38,647 nucleotides of DNA from positions 1 to 38,647 of the forward strand of contig NZ_BCWY01000053.1 of assembly GCF_001894825.1 (NCBI RefSeq). The letters run 5' to 3'. The DNA is from Rhodococcus jostii NBRC 16295. Its GTDB lineage: Bacteria > Actinomycetota > Actinomycetes > Mycobacteriales > Mycobacteriaceae. Below, in pieces: positions 33,575 to 38,647 of this stretch (within the stretch, counting starts at the first letter, position 1; every line of letters starts with the position of its first letter). The translations under genes and the position numbers were made by a program. The notes under the pieces were generated by a model. It searched no databases and was not told the DNA's origin. It saw only the letters and a program-made list of their open reading frames with translations.

Positions 33575-34861
33575 GTGAGGGACATCCTGATTCCTGCCGC
33601 CATAACCCCATCGTCCGCGGGTTCGCGGGCGCTGGCCGCCGCACAATCTCAGCTATCCGAGGCCGTTGCTCGGCTCGGCTACGACGCCGGCATGCATGCC
33701 ATGCTGGCCAACGCCCGCCGCGAGACCCGGGTCAGCGTCCCGGTGCGCCGCGACTCCGGTGAAATCGAGGTACTCGCCGGCTACCGCGTCCAGCACAACT
33801 TCTCACGCGGCCCGGCAATCGGCGGCGTTCGGTTCCATCCGGACGTCGATTTCGACGCAGCACGTGCCCTCGCCATGTGGATGACGTGGCAGTGCGCGCT
33901 CGTCGACGTCCCCTACGGTGGGGCGAAGGGCGGGGTCGCGCTGGACCCGGACGGCTACTCGCAGCGTGAGCTCGAACGGGTCACTCGCCGGTACACGGGC
34001 GAGTTGATGCCGCTCCTCGGCCCGGAGAGCGACATCTCGGCCCCGGATCTCGGAACCGACGAACAGACCATGGCCTGGATGATGGACACCTACTCGGCCG
34101 CCCGCGGGTACACGGTGCCCGCGGTCGTCACCGGCAAGCCTCTACCCCTCGGCGGTTCGCGGGGTCGGGCGAACGCGACCCCGTGGGGTGTCGTGCACGT
34201 CGCGCGGGCGGCGCTCGAGCGGGCCGGAGTGACCCTAAACGGGGCGAGGGCCGCGGTCCAGGGCTACGGCAAGGTCGGCCGCGGCGTGGTGCGGTTCCTG
34301 CACGAGCACGGCGTGCGGGTGGTCGCGGTCTCCGACCGGTTCGGCGCGGTGCACGACCGCCGTGGACTGGATCCGGACCGGCTCGACGAGCACCTGGCCA
34401 GCACCGGATCGGTAGCCGGACTACCCGATACCGACACCATCTCCGACGACGAGCTGTTAGAGCTCGACGTCGAATTGCTGGTCCCGGCGGCCATCGAGGG
34501 CGTGCTGCACGAGGGTAACGCCCGCCGGGTCCAGGCCCGGGTGATCGTCGAGGGTGCGAACGGCCCGACCAGCACCGCCGCCGACTCGATCCTCGCCGAA
34601 CGCGGCATCGAGGTGGTCCCGGACATCCTGGCCAACGCCGGCGGAGTGATCGCTTCGCATTTCGAGTCGGCGCAGGCCGACCAGGCGCACTGGTGGAGTC
34701 GAGACGAATTGGAGGCCCGCCTCGCTGACCGAATCCTCGTAGCGTGGCGGCACGTGGCAGACGTGGCGACGCAAGAACTGGTGTCACTGCGCTCGGCCGC
34801 GACATTGATTGCCGTCGAACGAGTAGCCGACGCACACCGCATCCGCGGCCTCTACCCGTGA
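33575..34861 (+). CDS. Glu/Leu/Phe/Val dehydrogenase
   Basis: 428 residues from the GTG at 33575 (AGAAAGAAG upstream). The catalytic loop VPYGGAKGGVALDP carries the active-site Lys. Substrate-binding GYRVQHNFSRGPAIGG precedes it. The NAD-binding domain has QGYGKVGRGVVRFL with ..RVVAVSD.., and the C-terminal part ends ..ILANAGGVIASHFES... The family removes or adds the amino group of glutamate or of branched or aromatic amino acids, using NAD(P). Length and motifs fit glutamate dehydrogenase best. In this cluster it could recover or release ammonia from the breakdown product. It is separated from the transporter by a strong hairpin. Confidence 0.88.
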   Translation: MRDILIPAAITPSSAGSRALAAAQSQLSEAVARLGYDAGMHAMLANARRETRVSVPVRRDSGEIEVLAGYRVQHNFSRGPAIGGVRFHPDVDFDAARALAMWMTWQCALVDVPYGGAKGGVALDPDGYSQRELERVTRRYTGELMPLLGPESDISAPDLGTDEQTMAWMMDTYSAARGYTVPAVVTGKPLPLGGSRGRANATPWGVVHVARAALERAGVTLNGARAAVQGYGKVGRGVVRFLHEHGVRVVAVSDRFGAVHDRRGLDPDRLDEHLASTGSVAGLPDTDTISDDELLELDVELLVPAAIEGVLHEGNARRVQARVIVEGANGPTSTAADSILAERGIEVVPDILANAGGVIASHFESAQADQAHWWSRDELEARLADRILVAWRHVADVATQELVSLRSAATLIAVERVADAHRIRGLYP

Positions 34862-35046
34862 GAGTCGGACATTTGGTCTCCGCCGGGCTGGGTGCGCACC
34901 TGCCGATACCGGCAAGGACAGAAGTAGAACGCACCGGAAGCCCGTGAGGAGAAGGTCGGTCTCGCTCGTCGACTCCCTACCAGCGCTTCGCCCATCCCCC
35001 ACGCCACCACACTGCGGGCGCACGACTGCATGGAAAGGCACACAAC

Positions 35047-35913
35047 ATGTCGCTTTCAGCCCCGGCTACATCCCGCCGAGTCTCGTCCGAGTTCGCTCGG
35101 TCCTGGCTACTTGTCAATACCACTCGCCGCGACCGACTCGAGGACGCACAGCGTTCCGCTGCCGACCAGATCGTGCTCGATATCGAGGATGCTGTTGCTC
35201 CCCAACACAAGCCGGAAGCTCGCGCGACAGTCGTCCGGTGGCTCGAACGCGAAGAGGCGTGGGTGCGGATCAACGATCACTCCACCTCGTTCTGGTCCGA
35301 CGATGTCGACCAACTCAAGGGCTTACCTGGGCTGACCGGTGTCATGCTCGCGAAGACGGAATCTGCCGAGCAGGTTACCGAGACCTTCGATCGACTCGGC
35401 GGTACAACACCCGTCATCGGCCTGATCGAATCAGCATTGGGGATCGAAGAATCACCACGCATCGCCGCGACTCGCGGAACATTCCGGCTCGCCTTCGGTA
35501 GCGGAGACTACCGCCGCGACACCGGTACGAGCGACAACGATCTCGCAATGGCCTATCCGCGTTCCCGACTCGTCGTCGCTAGCCGACTTGGACGCCTACC
35601 AGGACCGATTGATGGTCCTATGCTCGGCAGCAGTCGTCGTCTACTTTCCAAGCGAACTACGACCGCAGTGGGGCTCGGGCTCACAGGCAAACTTTGCCTT
35701 GACACCGCACAGGCACCAACGATCAATAAAATTGTCAGCCCAAGCTCCTCGGAAACCGCTTGGGCCACAGAATTCCTGGAAGATTTCGACTCCCGGGGAG
35801 GGACTATACGCGACGGTAGTGATCTCCCCCTCTTGAAGCGCGCCCAGAAAGTCACCCGATTGTCGGCAGTGTTCAATTCCGACCCGAACGGGCGGCAATC
35901 CGAACTTGAGTGA
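35047..35913 (+). CDS. CitE-like HpcH/HpaI aldolase/lyase
   Basis: 288 residues from the ATG at 35047 (GGAAAGGCACACAAC upstream). CitE-family landmarks are in order: SWLLVNTTRR near the start, QIVLDIEDAVAP (metal-binding Glu/Asp), AWVRIND (substrate Arg), VMLAKTES, VIGLIESALGI (metal-binding Glu) and FGSGDY, then IDGPM and GLTGKLCLD. Such proteins cleave or make C-C bonds of malyl-, citramalyl- or citryl-CoA-type compounds. No CitF or CitD homologue is nearby, so it is a stand-alone CitE-like enzyme. Its stop overlaps the start of the repeat peptide gene by GTGA. Confidence 0.85.
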   Translation: MSLSAPATSRRVSSEFARSWLLVNTTRRDRLEDAQRSAADQIVLDIEDAVAPQHKPEARATVVRWLEREEAWVRINDHSTSFWSDDVDQLKGLPGLTGVMLAKTESAEQVTETFDRLGGTTPVIGLIESALGIEESPRIAATRGTFRLAFGSGDYRRDTGTSDNDLAMAYPRSRLVVASRLGRLPGPIDGPMLGSSRRLLSKRTTTAVGLGLTGKLCLDTAQAPTINKIVSPSSSETAWATEFLEDFDSRGGTIRDGSDLPLLKRAQKVTRLSAVFNSDPNGRQSELE

Positions 35914-36098
35914 CGGTTGCCAATTCAGCCGCAACGGATTCACACTGTCCCGGCGGCGAAATACCGGCTCAAGACTCCTCATACGGAGGGACCAGCAACG
36001 ACGAGTACGACCCGGACCCCGACTTCACAGGAACGACCAACGACGAGTACGACCCGGACCCGGAGTTCAAGTGCAGCAACGACTCGTGCAAGGTGTAA
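35910..36098 (+). CDS. Acidic 62-aa peptide with tandem NDEYDPDP repeat (RiPP-precursor-like)
   Basis: It opens at the GTG at 35910, overlapping the CitE stop (GTGA); a stop codon directly precedes the GTG, so no other start exists. There is no independent ribosome site, which fits coupling to CitE. The peptide begins VTVANSAATDSHCPGGEIPA. It then repeats a 14-residue unit (GTSNDEYDPDPDFT, GTTNDEYDPDPEFK) and ends CSNDSCKV. The codons of this frame nearly all end in G or C, whereas the two other frames do not, so the frame is real. Size, acidity, repeated core and Cys pair recall precursors of ribosomally made modified peptides. I see no ATP-grasp, LanM or radical-SAM gene, and the assignment is inference. 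Confidence 0.55.
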   Translation: MTVANSAATDSHCPGGEIPAQDSSYGGTSNDEYDPDPDFTGTTNDEYDPDPEFKCSNDSCKV

Positions 36099-36141
36099 CT
36101 CTGAGCGCCGGCGCAACCACTGAGTCACATCACCCAGTACT

Positions 36142-36705
36142 GAACCAGCTCGACCGCCTACCGTCGCCAACTCACCCCGTGTCGCGGCCGCGGCCACCAC
36201 ACTGTTGCGGGGCTTCCGCGCCCGCAGCGAGGTCGATCGCATCCGCGTCGGCCTGTGCCGCGACCTGATCGCCGACATCCGGCGCCTCGATGATCGGCTC
36301 GCCGAGATCGAGAAGCACATAACCAAGACCCTCGACGAGCACGGCACCGGTCCGGTGACCGCCTGATCGGCCGAACGGGACGAGCCAGCCGGTTCCCGAC
36401 TGCCGTGGCCTACGCGCACTACAACGGATCGGCACCGGTGCAGGTCGCCAGCGCCGACACCGACCGCCACCGCCTGTCCCAGTACGGGGACAGGCGCGCT
36501 CGACACCGACGCGATGGTCCAGATCCGGATGCCCGCCAGCGCCGGCCGCGGCTACTACGACAAGAAGATCGCCGAGGGCAAGAGTCCCCGTGCAATGACC
36601 CGCAGCCTCAAGCGCCACCTGTCCGATCACGTGTGGCGCATCATGCTCGCCGACGAAAGGCGCAGCTGCCGACAACGCGAGAAAGAATCCGACAGGGCGG
36701 CTTGA
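36142..36705 (+). pseudogene. IS110-family transposase remnant
   Basis: Three collinear blocks in shifting frames match the C-terminal half of IS110 transposases. First, 36142-36366 (..LCRDLIADIRRLDDRLAEIE.., ..TLDEHGTGPVTA). Second, 36405-36495 (..AYAHYNGSAPVQVASADTD..RHRLSQYGD..). Third, 36499-36705 (..GYYDKKIAEGKSPRAMTR.., ..LKRHLSDHVWRIMLADE..). Part of the helix-hairpin region between the first two is deleted and two frameshifts are present. The N-terminal DEDD domain is missing. It cannot be functional. Confidence 0.8.
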
Positions 36706-36743
36706 CAATAGAGAGGCACCCCTGAGGTGCGGGCACCCAGTTC

Positions 36744-36838
36744 CTATGCGGCGGTGGCCAGCGTCGCCGATCGCTGCGCGAAGTCGATCGGTCAGATCCG
36801 GCCGAGCGTGGAGTGCCTCCTGCCTGTGTTGTAGCGCG
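36744..36838 (-). pseudogene. IS3-family transposase OrfB C-terminal scrap (minus)
   Basis: On the minus strand RYNTGRRHSTLGRI, a stop codon, then PIDFAQRSATLATAA and a stop. NxxRRHSTLG...P.(E/D)F is the C-terminal hallmark of IS3-family OrfB. Only about 30 codons remain and an internal stop interrupts them. Confidence 0.7.
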
Positions 36839-36887
36839 TGACACAGCGAAAGATTGCGGCGCGAGCCGCACCTGCCCCTTCCAGCGC

Positions 36888-37182
36888 TTCCACCCCTGCA
36901 GCGTCTTCCGTTTGTCCGTCCTTCTCGGCCGCCACGGCCTGGTCGGTTCGATGGGCAGAGGCGGAGAGGCCTGCCACAATGCCGCAATTGAATCGTTTGC
37001 GCGCTCCTACAGAAGAACATCCTCGACCGCCGTTCGGGGGCCACCCATGAAGAGCTGCGTATCGCGATCGCCACCTGGATCGAACACACCTACCAAAAGC
37101 GCCGCTGGTAGACAGCTCTTGCCGATTGCCCTCCATCGAATTCGAGATCATCATGACCACGGCAACCACTCAGGCTGCGTGA
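36888..37182 (+). pseudogene. IS3-family transposase OrfB C-terminal remnant (plus)
   Basis: Read with frameshifts the stretch gives ..LLGRHGLVGSMGRGGEACHN.., then AAIESF, then LLQKNILDRRSGATHEELRI and ..WIEHTYQKRR.., and finally RLPSIEFEIIMTTATTQAA with a stop. This is the usual end of OrfB from the DDE Glu (ESF) to the C-terminus. At least two frameshifts make it non-functional. Confidence 0.78.
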
Positions 37183-37212
37183 CCTAACGTGTCACCTATT
37201 GGTGCAGCAGTC
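37183..37212. repeat. Probable right end of the IS3 remnant
   Basis: CGTGTCACCTATTGGTGCAG directly follows the OrfB remnant. Its position is where the IS terminal repeat should be. No matching left end was found. Confidence 0.45.
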
Positions 37213-37400
37213 CGATGTCCACTCAGTGAACACTCCCAAGCTTGGCGTTCAAACCGCGAGCACTGTATCCCGCACACTTGAAATGCAATGGCAAACCCCT
37301 TTTAGTGAAGCGACACCAATCCGACTGCGCCGTTCATTGGGTGGACCAGCCTTCGCGAAAAGACGGTAACGCTGGGCACTTCGGCCAAGAAAGGATGCAC

Positions 37401-37475
37401 ATGGGATCGAGAGTGTTCAAAACCCCGGAAGTAGCTATCGCGGACGTGTCCGACGGCACCTTGTGCTTGAGCTGA
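37401..37475 (+). pseudogene. 24-codon scrap resembling a CoA-transferase N-terminus
   Basis: AAGGA stands 6 bases before an ATG that opens MGSRVFKTPEVAIADVSDGT then LCLS and a stop. The pattern VF.TP..A.ADV.DG resembles the start of 3-oxoacid CoA-transferase alpha subunits, where a glycine-rich loop should follow. It ends too early to be functional. Confidence 0.3.
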
Positions 37476-37611
37476 AGCCACAGAGCGGCGGCGGAACAGT
37501 CGCCCCTTCTCTCCACTGGGGCGAACAGAGCGACGCTCCGCTTCTCGACCCGGCTCCTGACCGTCCACCCGACGACCCACCGACGTCACAAATTTTGAGG
37601 AACAATAGGAA

Positions 37612-38647
37612 ATGACTACCGCAGAGATCACCGACAGCACAGGTGTACCAGCTGATTTCGTGGCCGGTCTGGAAGGTGTGGTCGCGTTCACCAGCGACAT
37701 CGCCGAACCCGACAAGGACGGCGGCGCCCTGCGCTACCGCGGCGTCGACATCGAGGAACTCGTCGAGGGGCACGTCACCTTCGGCAACGTGTGGGCCCTG
37801 CTCGTCGACGGCCGCTTCGGCCCCGGACTGCCCCCGGCCGAACCCTTCCCCCTGCCCGTGCACACCGGCGACGTCCGCGTCGACGTCCAGGCCGGCCTCG
37901 CCATGCTCGCCCCCATCTGGGGATACCAACCCCTCCTCGACATCGACGACGACACCGCCCGCGAACAACTCGCCCGCGCCTCCGTCATGGCCCTGTCCTA
38001 CGTCGCCCAGTCCGCCCGCGGCATCTACCAGCCCGCCGTCCCGCAGAAACGCATCGACGAGGCCACAACCGTCACCGAACGGTTCATGGTCCGCTGGAAG
38101 GGCGACCCCGACCCCGCCCACGTCGCCGCCATCGACGCCTACTGGGTCTCCGCCGCCGAACACGGCATGAACGCTTCCACCTTCACCGCCCGCGTCATCG
38201 CCTCCACCGGCGCCGACGTCGCCGCCTCCCTGTCCGGGGCCATCGGCGCGATGTCCGGCCCCCTGCACGGCGGCGCCCCCGCCCGCGTCCTGCCGATGAT
38301 CGAGGACACCGAGAAGTCCGGCGACGCCCGCGCCCTGGTCAAGGGCATCCTCGACCGCAAGGAAAAGCTGATGGGCTTCGGGCACCGCGTCTACCGCGCC
38401 GAAGACCCCCGCGCCCGGGTGCTGCGCGCCACCGCGAAACGGCTGAACGCCCCCCGCTACGAGGCCGCCGCCGCCCTCGAGCAGGCCGCACTCGCCGAAC
38501 TGCGCGAACGCCGCCCCGACCGGGCCATCGAAACCAACGTCGAATTCTGGGCCGCGGTCATCCTCGACTTCGCCGAGGTCCCCGCGCACATGATGCCCGC
38601 GATGTTCACCTGCGGCCGCACCGCCGGCTGGTGCGCCCACATCCTCG
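37612..38647 (+). CDS. Citrate / 2-methylcitrate synthase, runs off the window
   Basis: The ATG at 37612 has ATAGGA just upstream, and the frame is open for 345 codons to the window end. The N-terminus (GLEGVVAFTSDIAEPDKDGG, then LRYRGVDIEELVE) is of the mycobacterial CitA / citrate synthase 2 type. The active-site regions are present: SAAEHGMNASTFTARVIAST with the first catalytic His, GPLHGGAP, and GFGHRVYRAEDPRA with the second His. ETNVEFW and the Arg-binding end follow. It condenses acetyl-CoA (or propionyl-CoA) with oxaloacetate. Relatives are about 370-380 residues, so some 30 C-terminal residues lie outside. Its almost purely C/G-ending codons contrast with the upstream debris, suggesting that core chromosome resumes here. 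Confidence 0.92.
   Translation, partial: MTTAEITDSTGVPADFVAGLEGVVAFTSDIAEPDKDGGALRYRGVDIEELVEGHVTFGNVWALLVDGRFGPGLPPAEPFPLPVHTGDVRVDVQAGLAMLAPIWGYQPLLDIDDDTAREQLARASVMALSYVAQSARGIYQPAVPQKRIDEATTVTERFMVRWKGDPDPAHVAAIDAYWVSAAEHGMNASTFTARVIASTGADVAASLSGAIGAMSGPLHGGAPARVLPMIEDTEKSGDARALVKGILDRKEKLMGFGHRVYRAEDPRARVLRATAKRLNAPRYEAAAALEQAALAELRERRPDRAIETNVEFWAAVILDFAEVPAHMMPAMFTCGRTAGWCAHIL

Larger units (their letters stand above)
36099..37611. other. Insertion-sequence graveyard before citrate synthase
   Basis: This stretch holds the IS110 and two IS3 remnants listed separately, an IS3-end motif and a 24-codon scrap at 37401-37475. The last 130 bases form the citrate synthase upstream region, in which I find no clear promoter. 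Confidence 0.6.

Noticed and set aside
37435..38640. 401-codon Gly-rich minus-strand frame
   Set aside because: It is the antisense of the citrate synthase gene, whose motifs and codon use are unambiguous on the plus strand.

Overview
High-GC actinobacterial DNA, most likely from a Rhodococcus-type member of the Mycobacteriales. The reasons are the strongly GC3-biased codons, a PknK-like kinase/LuxR protein, actinobacterial IS481, IS256, IS3 and IS110 sequences and a mycobacterial-type citrate synthase. The window is an accessory region: it mixes intact operons, gene fragments and transposon debris, and no tRNA or rRNA gene was seen.

Layout. (1) 1-3850 is mostly scrap: two hypothetical genes, a cobF N-terminal scrap, a small phage-like membrane peptide between two hairpins, and three copies of a dispersed repeat (GGGGACRTGTCAT-type). 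(2) 3856-5676 (minus) is an AIPR-family anti-phage gene in an islet of visibly lower GC. (3) 6252-10168 (minus) is a chain of about ten small genes, several overlapping, including a DEDDh exonuclease. At 10467-12983 lies a six-helix membrane alpha/beta hydrolase with an in-frame 18-bp tandem repeat, and at 13351-13848 a membrane protein. Three minus-strand promoters in this block (about 8450, 10240, 13900) share one design: TTGCAA, 18-bp spacer, TAATGT or similar, with a palindrome-like element in the spacer. A small wHTH protein (14112-14357) is divergent to the last of them. (4) 14400-15481 holds a terminator, a decayed cytochrome P450 C-terminus and a decayed IS481-family transposase C-terminus that abuts it. 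(5) 15759-19022 is a Ser/Thr kinase - NTPase - LuxR protein. (6) 19254-20676 is a complete IS256-family element with an 8-bp target duplication.

(7) 21031-35913 is a metabolic block. It contains an aspartase with a divergent GntR/UTRA regulator, a broken DAO-type FAD oxidoreductase, a GntR/FCD regulator, a four-gene polyamine-type ABC importer with 4-bp start/stop overlaps, a second and shortened aspartase/fumarase-superfamily lyase, an AbgT-family transporter, a Glu/Leu-type amino acid dehydrogenase and a CitE-like lyase. Two promoters (24678-24706 and 30232-30260) have the same -35, the same spacing and the same exact 10-bp element. This suggests that one regulator, perhaps the FCD protein, controls both the importer and the second lyase. 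My reading is uptake and deamination of an amino-dicarboxylate-like compound; the substrate is unknown.

(8) At 35910-36098, overlapping the CitE stop, is a 62-residue acidic peptide gene with a 14-residue tandem repeat (NDEYDPDP twice) and a Cys-containing tail. It resembles a RiPP precursor, but no maturase is in view. (9) 36142-37220 is an insertion-sequence graveyard (IS110 and two IS3 remnants). (10) 37612 to the end is the start of a citrate/2-methylcitrate synthase gene that runs off the window.

All family calls come from reading the translated sequence by eye; no database search was made.
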